Assembly: GCF_003123685.1 (NCBI RefSeq)
Contig: NZ_QCYJ01000005.1
Span: forward strand, 186,001-250,000
DNA length: 64,000 nucleotides
Origin: Nocardia aurea
GTDB lineage: Bacteria > Actinomycetota > Actinomycetes > Mycobacteriales > Mycobacteriaceae
Direction of reading: 5' to 3'
Below, one piece after another: positions 10,201 through 19,900 of this stretch. Numbering within the stretch: position 1 is the first letter of the stretch; each line of letters starts with the position of its first letter. The translations under genes and the position numbers were made by a program. Under the pieces are notes generated by a model that saw only the letters and a program-made list of their open reading frames with translations, was not told the DNA's origin and did not search any database.

Positions 10201-10765
10201 CCGGGTGCGCGTACTGGGTTCGGTCGATCCGCTCGATATCGGACCCGCGCCGTCCTGGCGCAATCTGCGGGTGCCGCTGGACGGTCTGCCCAGCGAGGTG
10301 AACGCCGTGCGCCTCGTCGCGGTCGACAACGACATCACGCCGAAGCAGTGGCTCGCCGTCACCCCGCCCAGGCTGCCGAGCCTGAAAACCCTGAATTCGG
10401 TGGTGGGATCGCGGGATCCGGTCCTGCTCGACTGGCATGTCGGTCTCGCGTTCCCGTGCCAGCGGCCGTTCGGCCACCACGACGGCGTCGCGGAAGTGCC
10501 GCAGTGGCGCATTCTGCCGGACCGGGTCGGCTCCGACGCCTCCAATGCGTGGCAGGACGATATCGGCGGCGGTCCGCTCGGCTGGACCGGTCTGCTGCTG
10601 TCCTCCGAATCGGTGCCGACCTATCTCGAGGACGACTGGGGACGGGACTGGGGTTCGCTCGAACGGTTCACCCCCTACGATCCGGATGCGGATCCAGCTG
10701 TGATCGATATCACCACCGTGAAACAGGGCGGGATCTCCCGACAGGATCCGATTCGGATCAGATAG
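7292..10765 (+). CDS. embC: Arabinosyltransferase, EmbC-like
   Basis: GT-C arabinofuranosyltransferase (1157 aa; M. tuberculosis EmbC 1094 aa) that polymerises arabinan from DPA. It shows the catalytic aspartates in NTSDDGYILNMARASEHSGYM, the helix motif PTKWTHHFGVYAGLAG, the NGWWYVSSYGVPWW stretch, and a large C-terminal carbohydrate-binding region ending with a RDWGSLERFTPYDPD-type motif. HLLDTSDG, RFLPAHWW and EVPQWRILPDR are closer to EmbC than to EmbA or EmbB. An insertion rich in Pro, Thr and Ser (about residues 78-128) sits in the N-terminal periplasmic domain and is absent from mycobacterial Emb proteins. The start is GTG 7292, followed directly by the first membrane helix. Confidence 0.9.
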   Translation: MRPDRSTSAFDRYRLIALVSGLLGFILALLTPLLPVEQDRATLDWPQAGNSTDVEAPLVSYEPQRLTATLPCSILPSATDSSESGAPGRQGEPTPTGDTQQTPTVGNGTPRQADDSTPPDTAAPQAKPSRTILSTIPVASGQAATKGLVVAVSDGTLTVVQRDIPLLSAPVAEIGGCTAITIDSTAAATTVEFTGVRREDGNPFVNTLPRDIRPQVVGLFTDLDAAQVAAARVHLDIDSRFSSTPTPLKLLVQIAAVICTVIALIALHLLDTSDGRRARRFLPAHWWRFSIVDGAILGVLALWHIIGANTSDDGYILNMARASEHSGYMANYYRWFAVPEAPFGWSYEVLAWMTKISDASPWMRLPTLLAGVVCWLVISREVLPRLGARVRRDRVALWTAGLVFLAFWLPYDNGLRPEPLIAAGALLTWCSIERAIATGRLLPAAIGVLIAAFSLAAGPTGLICIAALIAGSRPVLQIIVKRAQGALPRRIEADAHAPDATDDDGRRVPTPTLSRASLFFRYAALIAPGLAAGTLVLIVVFADQTLATVMEATRVRTVVGPNVAWFDERTRWDSLLMLSPDGSLARRFGVLVMLLCLLVCVLQVLRKGRIPGTSRGPSVRILGIVFASLLLMMFTPTKWTHHFGVYAGLAGSLAALAAVAVGTSGIRAPRNRALFAAAVLFLLAITFTGSNGWWYVSSYGVPWWDKAPLIAGKGLSTLFLGLSGLALLWAVWAHYREPYREPAAPRRFERFASAPLTIAAALLVLFELASLTKAALTQYPAYSIAKSNVEALGGDSCGLADGVLVETDTADSLLQPFDGSPADGLSAKSKGFTPNGVASDLTADAEETVSGGANSIDKDSANKTTNTTGAGTGGGTSERTGINGSTVALPFGLDPARTPVLGSYQEGEQQQATLESQWYHLNLVDSMRHDPAYRVLVVTAAGRIRSVDTDGVLTYGQELHMEYGVRGADGRVRVLGSVDPLDIGPAPSWRNLRVPLDGLPSEVNAVRLVAVDNDITPKQWLAVTPPRLPSLKTLNSVVGSRDPVLLDWHVGLAFPCQRPFGHHDGVAEVPQWRILPDRVGSDASNAWQDDIGGGPLGWTGLLLSSESVPTYLEDDWGRDWGSLERFTPYDPDADPAVIDITTVKQGGISRQDPIRIR

Positions 10766-10786
10766 TCGACCCGAAAGCGTCCGATC

Positions 10787-10824
10787 CGGGTGCGGCACAG
10801 ACCGTTCGGTCTGTGCCGCACCCG
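10787..10824 (+). terminator. Strong hairpin terminator after embC-like gene
   Basis: A perfect inverted repeat: the arm CGGGTGCGGCACAGACCG (10787-10804) pairs with 10807-10824 around a two-base centre. It starts 21 bases after the emb stop. There is no U-run, but the stem is exceptionally stable. Confidence 0.8.
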
Positions 10825-10948
10825 TTCACGTTACGTGGGCATTTCGCCAAAACTCCTGATAGGGCGTCGGTTTCGTCCGGGTGACGCCTCAGTAACCGAT
10901 GAGCGGATTGCCAGGCATAGCACAGTTTGAGAACGTACTGTTGTGGGT

Positions 10949-11107
10949 ATGACAGGAGCCTTCGATGACATGGATCTGCGCGATCTCGTCGATCTGCTCA
11001 CAGATGACGAAAAGCGCGAATTACGGCCGGCGGTCTTACGAGTACTCGAACGGCTGCCTTCCCAGGAGGTGTTGCGCCGCGAACTCGGCAGGCGCATGAA
11101 GGTCTGA
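10949..11107 (+). CDS. Small charged hypothetical protein (52 aa)
   Basis: ATG 10949 to TGA 11107 encodes MTGAFDDMDLRDLVDLLTDD and then a Glu/Arg/Leu-rich stretch ending RRELGRRMKV. The pattern is highly charged and amphipathic, suggesting helices. No cysteines or membrane segment are present. It is preceded by an AT-richer stretch (GTTTGAGAACGTACTG) that could hold a promoter; no clear Shine-Dalgarno is visible. It sits alone between two terminators and two convergent emb genes. I do not recognise a family. A chance open frame is possible, but the regular heptad-like leucines and isolation argue for a real small gene. Confidence 0.5.
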   Translation: MTGAFDDMDLRDLVDLLTDDEKRELRPAVLRVLERLPSQEVLRRELGRRMKV

Positions 11108-11200
11108 GCGCTCACGTCACGGCACCGTGACGCAGCGCACTCGCGTCCCTACGATTCCCCCCGCCACGCCATCGATCCCGGGCAACTCCCGGAAAAAATT

Positions 11201-11229
11201 GGGCCGTAGCGTCTATGACGCTACGGCCC
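11201..11229 (-). terminator. Intrinsic terminator of the minus-strand emb gene
   Basis: Perfect 13-bp stem GGGCCGTAGCGTC (11201-11213) with 11217-11229 and a 3-base loop. Read on the minus strand, it is followed at once by AATTTTTTCC. It lies 32 bases past the emb stop, a classic rho-independent terminator and rare in such GC-rich DNA. Confidence 0.9.
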
Positions 11230-11261
11230 TTCGACCTTTCGGCCCCTCTACCAGCGACCCG

Positions 11262-14200
11262 CTAGAACACCCGCAGCTGCCCCGGGGACCACAGTCCCCA
11301 GCGATTCGCGGTGCCGGTCTCCAGTTTCGCCGGGGTCGCGTCGCGGTCGTACTGCTCGTAGCGCTCGAGCGAGCCCCAGTCGCGGGCCCAGTCGTCACGC
11401 ATGTAGGTCGGCACCGTGACCGAACGCGCCAGCATCTGGGTGAAGCCGAGCGGGCCGCCGAATTCCTCGGCCTGCCAGGTGTTCGTCGAGCTGATCGCCA
11501 GCGGACGGTCCGGCAGGATGCGGTAACCCGGCACCTCGGCGACGCCGTTGCGGTGATCGAAGGGACGCTGGCACGGGAACTGGAGTCCGACAGCCCAGTC
11601 CAGCAGTACCGGCTGATCGCCGCCGATGAAATCGTTCAGCGGTGTCAGTTTCGGCATACGCGGCGGGGTGAACGCCAGCCACTGGTCGCCGATCAGGATC
11701 GGATCGTTGGCGACGATGCGCACCGCGTCGGCCTCGGGTGCGATCTCGTCCAGCGGAATCCGGAGATTGCGCCAGGACGGGAACGGGCCGATATCGCGCG
11801 GCAGGTAGTTGCCGAGCGGTTCGACGGTGCCGTCGGGCAGCCGCTTGCCGTAGTCGACGGTCAGCGACTGGCCGTATTTCAACGCTCCGGCGTTGTCGAA
11901 GGACAGGATGCGCCCGGCCGCCGAGATGACGACAAGGGGCTTGTCCTCCGAACGCGGCGCCAGCTGGTACCAGCTCGACGTCAGCAGCGCGGGCTGCTGC
12001 ACGCCCTCCTGGTAGCTGCCCATCACCGGGGTGCTCGCCGGATCGAGTCCGAAGGGCAGGGCCGCGGTGCTGCCGTTGACGCCCTGCGCCCCCTGACCGC
12101 CGCCGGTGCCCGCGCTCTCGCCCTCGGCGAAGGCCGCGCCGACCGACTGGGTGGAGGTGTTGCCGGTGCCCGGTTTCACCTCGACGGTGTCGGCGGACAG
12201 GTCGTCCGGCACGCCGTTGGCGTCGAAACCGACCGGATCCACCCCGCCGAGCGGGTCACCGTTGGTCGGCGGCTCGGCCGGATCGATGATCGGCTGCAAC
12301 CGGCCGCCGTTCGGATCCGGTTCGACCAGGATGTCGTTGGCCAGACCACAGCTGTCACCGGCGAGCGCGTCGAAATTCGATCGGGCCAGCGAATACGCCG
12401 GGTACTGCTCGGCGGCGCCCTTCACCAGCGACATCACCTCGATCACCACCATCAGGGCGGCGACGACGGTCAGCGGTATCGCGGCGAATTTGCGAATCCG
12501 TTTGCCGCGCGCCGATTTCGGCGACGCCGCGGGCGGAATGTACTGCTCGCGCAGGGTGAGCCAGGTGACCAGGGCCAGCGCGGCCGCGAACAGCACGAGC
12601 ATGACCGTGTTGGACTGGAAACCACCGAGCGAGATGCGCCTGTCGAACCACGGCACCCCGAAACTGGAGACGTACCAGTACCCGTTGATACCCGAGAACG
12701 AGATCGCCAGCACGAACAACAATCCGGCCAGGAAGATGGCCCTGTTCTTGCGGGCCCGCAACGCCGAGGCCGACACCGCGACCGCCGTGACCGCCGCAAG
12801 CGAACCCGCGATACCCGCGTACGCGCCGAAATGGTGGGTCCACTTGGTCGGGTTGAACATCATGAAGAAGACGGTGCCGAGCACCACGCCCATGAGCCGC
12901 CAGGTCGGACCGCTCGCGATACCCGGCACCTGCCTGCGCCGCAGCAGCACCAGCATCGTGGTGAAAAGGCACAGCAGCATCGTCAGGAAGGCGAAACGGC
13001 GCGAGAGCGAACCATCGACCGTCTCCACGAACAGGTAGTAGTAGCGCAGGTAGTCCTCGTACCAGGCCAGGTTCGGCCCGGTGACCTGGCGGACGCGGTT
13101 CGCCTCCTGGATACCCGCGAAGGTCTGATCGCTGTAGACCACCGTCAACACCAGCAGACCCGCCGCCGCGATCGGCGCGAGCAGCGGCAATGTGCCGTGC
13201 ACTCGATGTCGGCGGACGACGATCTTGACCAGCGGTCTGATACCCGCGAGCAGCGCCGCCACACACATCAGACCGGTCGGGGCCGCGGCCAGCGTGAACG
13301 CGGCGATCAGCACCGCGGCGGCGGCGGGCAGCAGGCGGCCGGTGGCGATGGCTCGCTCGATCGAGACCCAGGTCAGCAGCGCGCCGAGCGCGACGACGGG
13401 TTCGGAGCGCAGGCCGTTGTCGAAGGGCAGCCAGAACGCGAGGAAAACCAGTCCGCCGGTCCACAGCGCCACCCGGCTGTTGCGCACGCCGCGACCCAGG
13501 CGCGGCACCACCTCGCGGCTGATGACCATCCAGCACAGGATCGCGCAGGCCAGCGCGGGCAATCGCACCCAGGGACTCGCGGTGGAGATCTCCGAGAAGA
13601 CCTGGATCACGTAGTAGTACCAGCCGAACGGCGCCTCGGGGACGCCGTACCAGCGGAAGTAGTTGGCCATGTAGCCCGCGTGCGGCGCGACCCTGACCAT
13701 GCTCAGGATGTAACCGTCGTCGGAGGTGTTGGCGCCGACGAAATGCCAGACCAGCAGGGTGCCGACCACCGCGCCGTCGGCCCAGGTCGGCTTCAGCCAG
13801 TTGGCGGGCAGGAAACGCCGGTGACCGCGACCGTCGCTGCCGTCGAGACGGGCCAGCGCGCCCAGCGCGATCAGCGTGCACAGCACCGCGACGATCATCG
13901 CGATCAACTTGATCAGGGTCGGGGTGGAGCTGAACCGCGTATCGATGTTCATCGTGAAGGACAGCCCCGACGGCACGGACCCCTCCAGATCGGAGAACAC
14001 GCCGACGACCTGAGGTCGCAGATCACCGATCAACTGCCCCTCGACCGGAACCTGCACCGTCTCCTTCACGCCGGGAGCCCCGCCCTGGACCGGCCGCTCG
14101 ACGGTTTTGGTCAACCCGGTGAACGCGGCCGTCGTGCGCTCGTTGTCCGAGGTGATGACGATGCTGGAACACTGCCCCATCGCGGCCCGGTCGGCCGTGG

Positions 14201-14606
14201 TGACCACGGCGTTTCGATCGACGACGTCCACCGAGGTCTCCGAGACGCGCACGAACAGCGCCTCCAGCGCCGCACCGTCGCCCTGCGGCGGCGCGGTGGC
14301 CAGCAACATGCCGCCCTGCGGCGGCAACGCCTCGACCGCGCTACACGGAATGGTGGCCCGCAATTCGATCGGCACCTGCGACATCAGCGGCGCCTGCACA
14401 TTGCCGAGCGTGCCGCCCTGCGGCCAGTTCAGTACCGCCGTCGTCTGGGTGACCGGAAGAAACGGTGTCGCCAGCGCCAGCAACGCGCCTATCAGGCCTG
14501 CGACGAGCGCGATGATTCGCGCGGTCCGGAAATCGCGTGATCCGACCGCCGGGGCGGGGGTCGGTTTCGTGAGAACAGCAGTTGCGGCGTCGGGCACGGT
14601 TGGCAA
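11262..14606 (-). CDS. Arabinosyltransferase, EmbA/EmbB-like
   Basis: Second Emb-family GT-C arabinosyltransferase (1114 aa). It has TTAVLNWPQGG near the N-terminus, the catalytic motif NTSDDGYILSMVRVAPHAGYM, SDQTFAGIQEANRVR, and the C-terminal end WGLWSPGQLRVF, which resembles EmbB. LPFGLDPASTPVMGSYQEG and WYQLAPRSEDKPLVV resemble EmbA. I therefore do not choose between embA and embB. A low-complexity Gly/Thr/Ser linker (about residues 820-860) precedes the C-terminal carbohydrate-binding domain. It is transcribed towards the EmbC-like gene. The M. tuberculosis locus has embC-embA-embB on one strand, so here one paralogue is missing and one is inverted. Confidence 0.9.
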   Translation of the reverse strand: MPTVPDAATAVLTKPTPAPAVGSRDFRTARIIALVAGLIGALLALATPFLPVTQTTAVLNWPQGGTLGNVQAPLMSQVPIELRATIPCSAVEALPPQGGMLLATAPPQGDGAALEALFVRVSETSVDVVDRNAVVTTADRAAMGQCSSIVITSDNERTTAAFTGLTKTVERPVQGGAPGVKETVQVPVEGQLIGDLRPQVVGVFSDLEGSVPSGLSFTMNIDTRFSSTPTLIKLIAMIVAVLCTLIALGALARLDGSDGRGHRRFLPANWLKPTWADGAVVGTLLVWHFVGANTSDDGYILSMVRVAPHAGYMANYFRWYGVPEAPFGWYYYVIQVFSEISTASPWVRLPALACAILCWMVISREVVPRLGRGVRNSRVALWTGGLVFLAFWLPFDNGLRSEPVVALGALLTWVSIERAIATGRLLPAAAAVLIAAFTLAAAPTGLMCVAALLAGIRPLVKIVVRRHRVHGTLPLLAPIAAAGLLVLTVVYSDQTFAGIQEANRVRQVTGPNLAWYEDYLRYYYLFVETVDGSLSRRFAFLTMLLCLFTTMLVLLRRRQVPGIASGPTWRLMGVVLGTVFFMMFNPTKWTHHFGAYAGIAGSLAAVTAVAVSASALRARKNRAIFLAGLLFVLAISFSGINGYWYVSSFGVPWFDRRISLGGFQSNTVMLVLFAAALALVTWLTLREQYIPPAASPKSARGKRIRKFAAIPLTVVAALMVVIEVMSLVKGAAEQYPAYSLARSNFDALAGDSCGLANDILVEPDPNGGRLQPIIDPAEPPTNGDPLGGVDPVGFDANGVPDDLSADTVEVKPGTGNTSTQSVGAAFAEGESAGTGGGQGAQGVNGSTAALPFGLDPASTPVMGSYQEGVQQPALLTSSWYQLAPRSEDKPLVVISAAGRILSFDNAGALKYGQSLTVDYGKRLPDGTVEPLGNYLPRDIGPFPSWRNLRIPLDEIAPEADAVRIVANDPILIGDQWLAFTPPRMPKLTPLNDFIGGDQPVLLDWAVGLQFPCQRPFDHRNGVAEVPGYRILPDRPLAISSTNTWQAEEFGGPLGFTQMLARSVTVPTYMRDDWARDWGSLERYEQYDRDATPAKLETGTANRWGLWSPGQLRVF

Positions 14607-14825
14607 TGCTAGCGGCAGCCGTAGTCCGCGTCGTGGTCTGTAGGCACGAACCGCGAAGCCCGCGCGCCGACATCGGCCGTAGCGCCCACGCCGGGCCCCG
14701 GCTCCGACACGCCGGTGTCACCGCGCCGTGCGCGAGACGCCGTCGAATCGATCACCACCGGCGAAAAGTCGCGTGGAGGCGGGGAGATTGCTGACCCGTA
14801 TCCGATGCCATGAAAAGGTAGAGAT

Positions 14826-15323
14826 ATGACCAAGGTGAATCTCGTAACGAATTACGGTCCGATCGTCCTGGAGCTGGACGACGACAAAGCGCCGAACTCG
14901 GTGCAGAACTTCGTGAACTACGTGAAAGCCGGCCACTACAACGGAACCATCTTCCACCGTGTGATCCCGGGCTTCATGGTGCAGGGCGGCGGTTTCGAGC
15001 CCGGCATGAAGCAGAAGGGCACCGAGGCCCCGATCCAGAACGAAGCCGACAACGGCCTGAAGAACAACAAGTACACCGTCGCCATGGCGCGGACCAACGA
15101 TCCGCACTCGGCGACCGCGCAGTTCTTCATCAACGTCTCCGACAACGATTTCCTCAACCACTCCGCACCGACCCCGTCCGGCTGGGGCTACGCCGTCTTC
15201 GGCAAGGTCACCGACGGCACCGAGGTGGTCGACAAGATCACGGCGGTGAGCACCGGATCGGCCGGTATGCACCAGGATGTCCCGCGCGACGACGTCGTCA
15301 TCGAATCGGCCACCATCGTCTGA
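14826..15323 (+). CDS. ppiB: Cyclophilin-type peptidyl-prolyl isomerase
   Basis: A 165-residue single-domain cytosolic cyclophilin with the catalytic [13 protein letters not shown] motif (about residues 39-51), [18 protein letters not shown], and [14 protein letters not shown]. No signal peptide is present, so it should act on cytosolic proteins. A good ribosome-binding site (AAAAGGTAG) lies 5 bases before the ATG. It is divergent from the minus-strand emb gene, with about 220 bases between the two starts, and convergent with accD4. It is a housekeeping insertion in the wall locus. Confidence 0.93.
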   Translation: MTKVNLVTNYGPIVLELDDDKAPNSVQNFVNYVKAGHYNGTIFHRVIPGFMVQGGGFEPGMKQKGTEAPIQNEADNGLKNNKYTVAMARTNDPHSATAQFFINVSDNDFLNHSAPTPSGWGYAVFGKVTDGTEVVDKITAVSTGSAGMHQDVPRDDVVIESATIV

Positions 15324-15340
15324 CACCGGTTACCGGACGC

Positions 15341-15376
15341 GAATCGGGCCGTCACCACCTGGTCACGGCCCGATTC
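15341..15376. terminator. Bidirectional hairpin between ppiB and accD4
   Basis: Arms GAATCGGGCCGT (15341-15352) and ACGGCCCGATTC (15365-15376) form a 12-bp stem between two convergent stop codons (15323 and 15392). It can serve both genes. Confidence 0.8.
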
Positions 15377-15391
15377 CCGGACTGCGGCCGC

Positions 15392-16936
15392 CTACAGCGG
15401 CAGCAGGTGATGTTTCCGTGGATTGCGGGTCAACTTCTTGTCTCGCAACAGATGCAGTGCCTTGCGTAGCTCCAGGCGCGTCGTCGACGGCTCGATGACG
15501 GCGTCGATATATCCGCGTTCGGCCGCCACCCACGGTGTCGCCATGGTGGCGTTGTAGAAGTCGACCATCTGCTGACGGACCGCGGCGCGCTCTTCCTCCG
15601 GCGCGGCGGCGATCTGCCTGCCGCCGATCAGGCTGACGGCGCTCTCGGCCCCCATCACCGCGATACGGGCGGTCGGCCAGGCCAGATTCACGTCCGCGCC
15701 CAGCTGTTTGGACCCCATGACCGCGTATCCGCCGCCGTAGGACTTGCGGATCACCACGGTCACTTTCGGTACCGAGGCCTCCACGAAGGAGAACAGGAAC
15801 CGGCCGCCGCGTTTGATGACGCCGATCTTCTCCTGCTCCACCCCGGGTAGGAAGCCCGGCGTGTCGACCACGAAGACCAGCGGCACCTCGAAGGCGTCGC
15901 ACAGCCGGACGAAATGCGCGGCCTTGTCCGAGGCGCGCGCGTCCAGCGCGCCCGCGTAGACCATCGGCTGATTCGCCACCACACCGACACTGCACCCGTC
16001 GACCCTGGCGAAACCGGTGAGGATATTGCGTCCCGCCGTCGCGCCGATCTCGTGGAAGTCGCCGTCGTCGAAGATCCGCAGCAGGATGTCGTGCATGTCG
16101 TAGCCCGAGTTATCCGAATCGGGGACGATCGAATTCAGCTCGAGATCGGATTCGGTCAGCTCCGGTTCCAGCCCCGGGTTGACGATCGGCGGCAGTTCCT
16201 GGCAGCTCGTCGGCAGGAAGCCGAGATAGTTACGGACCCACTCGAAGGCAGCGACCTCGTCCTTGGCGACGTGGTGGATATTGCCGTACTCCGCCTGACT
16301 CTGCGCGCCGCCCAGTTCCTCCAGGCTGACGTCCTCGCCGGTGACCTCGCGGATCACCTTGGGACCGGTGACGAACATGTACGCCTCTTCGGTCGCCACC
16401 ACCACATCGGTATTGATCGGCGCGTACACCGCGCCGCCCGCGCATTTGCCGAGAATCATCGAGATCTGCGGCACCAGACCGGACAGCGGTTCCTGCCGCC
16501 TGCCGAGTTCGGCGTACCAGGCCAGGGAGGTCACCGCCTCCTGCACCCGCGCGCCGCCGGAATCGTTGATGCCGACGACCGGGCAGCCGACCTTGGCCGC
16601 GTACTCCATGATGTAGGCGACCTTGCGGCCGAACATCTCGCCGACCGTCCCCCCGTAGACGGTCTGGTCGTGGGAGAAGACCGCCACCGGGCGGCCTTCC
16701 ACCAGTCCGTGCCCGGTGACAACACCGTCGCCGTAGAGCGCGGCCGGATCTCCCGGCTTGCGCACCAGCGCACCGAGTTCCACGAAGGTGCCCGGATCGA
16801 GCAGCATTGTGATCCGGTCGCGTGCGCTGGGAATTCCCTTCCTCGCCCGCTTCGACACCCCCGCTTCGCCCGCCGGTTCCTGCGCCAGTTCGAGGCGTTT
16901 ACGCAGATCGGCGAGTTTCTCGGCAGTAGTTGTCAC
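15392..16936 (-). CDS. accD4: Acyl-CoA carboxylase beta subunit AccD4
   Basis: Carboxyltransferase subunit (514 aa; M. tuberculosis AccD4 522 aa). With AccA3 and AccE5, not encoded here, it carboxylates the long-chain acyl-CoA extender that Pks13 condenses with the meromycolate. The crotonase-fold oxyanion motifs [14 protein letters not shown] (N-terminal half) and [15 protein letters not shown] (C-terminal half) are intact, as is [14 protein letters not shown]. It starts with GTG at 16936, overlapping the pks13 stop as GTGA, so translation is coupled in the fadD32-pks13-accD4 operon. Confidence 0.95.
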   Translation of the reverse strand: MTTTAEKLADLRKRLELAQEPAGEAGVSKRARKGIPSARDRITMLLDPGTFVELGALVRKPGDPAALYGDGVVTGHGLVEGRPVAVFSHDQTVYGGTVGEMFGRKVAYIMEYAAKVGCPVVGINDSGGARVQEAVTSLAWYAELGRRQEPLSGLVPQISMILGKCAGGAVYAPINTDVVVATEEAYMFVTGPKVIREVTGEDVSLEELGGAQSQAEYGNIHHVAKDEVAAFEWVRNYLGFLPTSCQELPPIVNPGLEPELTESDLELNSIVPDSDNSGYDMHDILLRIFDDGDFHEIGATAGRNILTGFARVDGCSVGVVANQPMVYAGALDARASDKAAHFVRLCDAFEVPLVFVVDTPGFLPGVEQEKIGVIKRGGRFLFSFVEASVPKVTVVIRKSYGGGYAVMGSKQLGADVNLAWPTARIAVMGAESAVSLIGGRQIAAAPEEERAAVRQQMVDFYNATMATPWVAAERGYIDAVIEPSTTRLELRKALHLLRDKKLTRNPRKHHLLPL

Positions 16937-19900
16937 TTGGCCCCTTTCGCCTCGATCGCCACGAGCTTCGCGGTCAGGTCGGCGCCGATCTTTCCGATGC
17001 GCGGCTCATCGACGATCTGTAGGTGGTCGCCCGCGATGTGAACGACCTCGAGATTCGGCAGGTACTCGTCCCAGCCGCCGTTCTCCTTGCGATCGGCGAA
17101 GCGGGGTTCGAGTTCGATCATGCCGTCGTGATAGCGATCCGCGAGGTAGAGCACCACATTGCCGTCGTAGCGCGAAGGCGTGGTCCGGGCGAGATGCCTG
17201 CTCTCGATCCACGAGGTGCGCTGGTGTTCGAGCACTCCGCCGGGGATCTTGGTACCGCTCATCTTGATCAGATCGCTGATCATCTTGAACTGGTTCTCAT
17301 CCGAGGCCGCGGCCAACTCCTCGAGCTGTTCGCGATCGAGTTCACCCTCGACGCCGTAGGTCTTCTTCGCGAAGACCTGGTAGCGCTCGATCCGACGCAC
17401 CCGCTCCTCGGGGCTGTTGTCCTCGCCCTCGGTCGGGATCGCGAGGTCGATGAGCCCGACGACGCTCACCTCGGCGCCCTCGGCCCGCAGCAATTGCGCG
17501 ACCTGCAAGGCGAAGACCGCCCCGAGCGACCAGCCGTACAGCACGTACGGACCGTTGCCCTGGATCTTGCGCAACTCGGGCAGGTACTGACGCGCCCGCT
17601 CCTCGATATCGCCCTCGACGCGTTCGAAGCCGTACATCGGGGTGTCGTTCGGCAGCCTGCGCAGCAGCGGCTCGTAGACCAGTGTGTTGCCACCGGACGG
17701 ATGGAACACGAAGACCGGCACCGCGTTCGACCCGTCGACGCGCGCCCGCAGCGGGCGTACGAAACCGTCGATCTCGGCGGCGCTGTCCTGGAGATCGCGC
17801 ACGATATCGGCCAGCTGCTCGATGGTCTCGCAATCGAGGACGTCGTCGACGGTGACCTCGGCCTTGACCCGCTCCGACAGCCGCTGCGCGAGCTTCTCCG
17901 CGATCTCCTCCTCGAGGATCGGGAGGGTGTTGAAGATGCCGCCCGCCGACTTGCCGGTGATATTGGCCCAGGTGCCGAACGTCAACCGCTCGGCGGCGTC
18001 ACGTGGCGGCACATCGTCTTCCTCGCCCGCGCCGCCGAATACCGTCGACGGCGTCGAATCGGCCTCGGCGACAATCGCTTCGGCGGCGCCGACGGCGGTC
18101 GTGTCCTGGACCTCGAGTGCCCGTTCCCTCGCCGCGTCCTTCGCAGCGGCCGCGGCGATCTGCTCCTCCGACACGGGAGCCGGTGCGGCCGTTCCCGCGT
18201 CGGCGCGACGATGACCCGCCTCGGCCTCGGCCACGATCGCCTCGGCCTCGGCATGCACCGAGGTGTCGACGATCTCCGCGGAACCCTGGGCAGCCAGCGG
18301 CGAACCCGATTCGGCGGCAACGGATTTCGCGGCGGCGGCCGGATCCTCACCGGCCGCGAGCGCGGCGCGGGCAGCGGCGACGAAACCGCCGTCGACGTCG
18401 ATATCCTCGCCCGCCGCCTGCTTCTCAGCGATCTCGGCCACTTCGTCGCGGTGCTCGATGGCGTAGCGCAGCACCTTGCCGACCTCGCTGAGGTTGGCGT
18501 CGCGCACGGCCTGCATCTGCAACTGCGGGATGTCGAATTCGTATTCGACGCGGTTCTTGATACGCATCGCCATCAGCGAATCGAGTCCGAGTTCCATCAG
18601 CGGGATCTCCATCGGGAGATCCTCGACCGCGTAACCCATCGATTCGGCGACGATCAGCGCCAGCCGTTCCTCGATCGTCTGGGAACCCTGGGGATCCCAG
18701 CGGTCGCCGTGAGTCTCGACCGCGGCAGCGGTCTCGGAGACTTCGGCGACCTGTGTCTCGACACTCTCGGTGACCACCGGCTGTGCCACCGCGATCTGCG
18801 GCAGCGGCGCACCGGAGACGACGGTGCCGTCGAACAGCAGCCGGAAGGCCGAACCGTCCTTGGCGTGCACCTGAACCGCGCCGCCGCCCGGATACGGGGT
18901 CAGCGTGACGGTCAGGGTTCCGGTCGCGGGAACGGCGGCGTGTGGCACCGAGATTCCGGGTGACACGTCGCTGAGCACCTGTGCCGCAGCAACTTCGGTC
19001 AGTTGCGCCAGGTCGGTGACCGATCCCGCCTGCACCTCCCACACGTGGCGGCCGTCGGGCAGCGACACGTGCGCGCCGGGGACCCTGGCACTGCCGCCGC
19101 CGGAGTTCAGCCTGACCTTGGGCCAGTACTGCTTGCGCAGGAACACCGTGCGCGGCACATCCGCGTAGTCACCGTCGGGCAGCAGCGAGACCAGGTCGAC
19201 CTTGTGCCCGTGCACGTACAGCTGGGCCAGCGCGCCGATCACACCGGCGGACTCGTCTTCCTTGCGCTTGAGCGTCGGAATGAGCTGGGCGTCGTGCACG
19301 CCCGCGGCGAAGGTGGTGCCGAGCACCTGCATGAGCGCGACGGAATTCGGCGCGAGTTCCAGGAATGTGGTGTGGCCCGCGTCCACGGCGAGTTTCACCG
19401 CGTTGGTGAAGTACACCGCGTGGCGCATGTTCTTGACCCAGTAGTCCTCGTCGTGGATCGGGTCGTTGCCGGGCCGGTAGAACTCTTCCTTGTGCACCGT
19501 CGAGTACAGACCCGCCGTGAGTTTCGTCGGCTCGATTCCGGCCAGTTCGGCGGCCAATTCACCGAGCAGGGGATCCATCTGGGAGGTATGGCCCGCGCCT
19601 CGGGTCTGTAGCACCCTGGCGAATTTGCCCGCCGCCTCGACCTGCGCGACGATCGCCGCGACCTGATCCTGCGGGCCGCCGATCACCGTATTGGTCGGCG
19701 CCGCGAACACGGCCATCTCGACGTCGGGGTAGTCGCCGAGCAGTTTCTCGACGTCGGCGACACCGAGTTCGACCAGCGCCATATTGCGCACGTCGGCGTC
19801 GGAGATCATCGCCTCGCCCTCGCCCATCAGGCGCGAACGCGCGCAGATGACGCGCACCGCGTCCTCTAGCGTCAGACCACCGGCGATATACGCACCGGCC

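Noticed and set aside
10831..11115. Minus-strand open frame opposite the 52-codon ORF
   Set aside because: Ser/Arg/Thr-rich composition typical of antisense frames, no ribosome-binding site; the plus-strand frame has the more protein-like composition.
11127..14540. Plus-strand open frame of 1137 codons opposite the EmbA/B-like gene
   Set aside because: It encodes an Arg/Gly/His/Gln-rich string with no domain, and is the antisense image of a well-conserved emb gene. Long open antisense frames are expected at this GC content.
17023..18963. Plus-strand open frame of 646 codons opposite pks13
   Set aside because: No recognisable motif; overlaps the thioesterase and ACP coding region of pks13, whose frame is certain.
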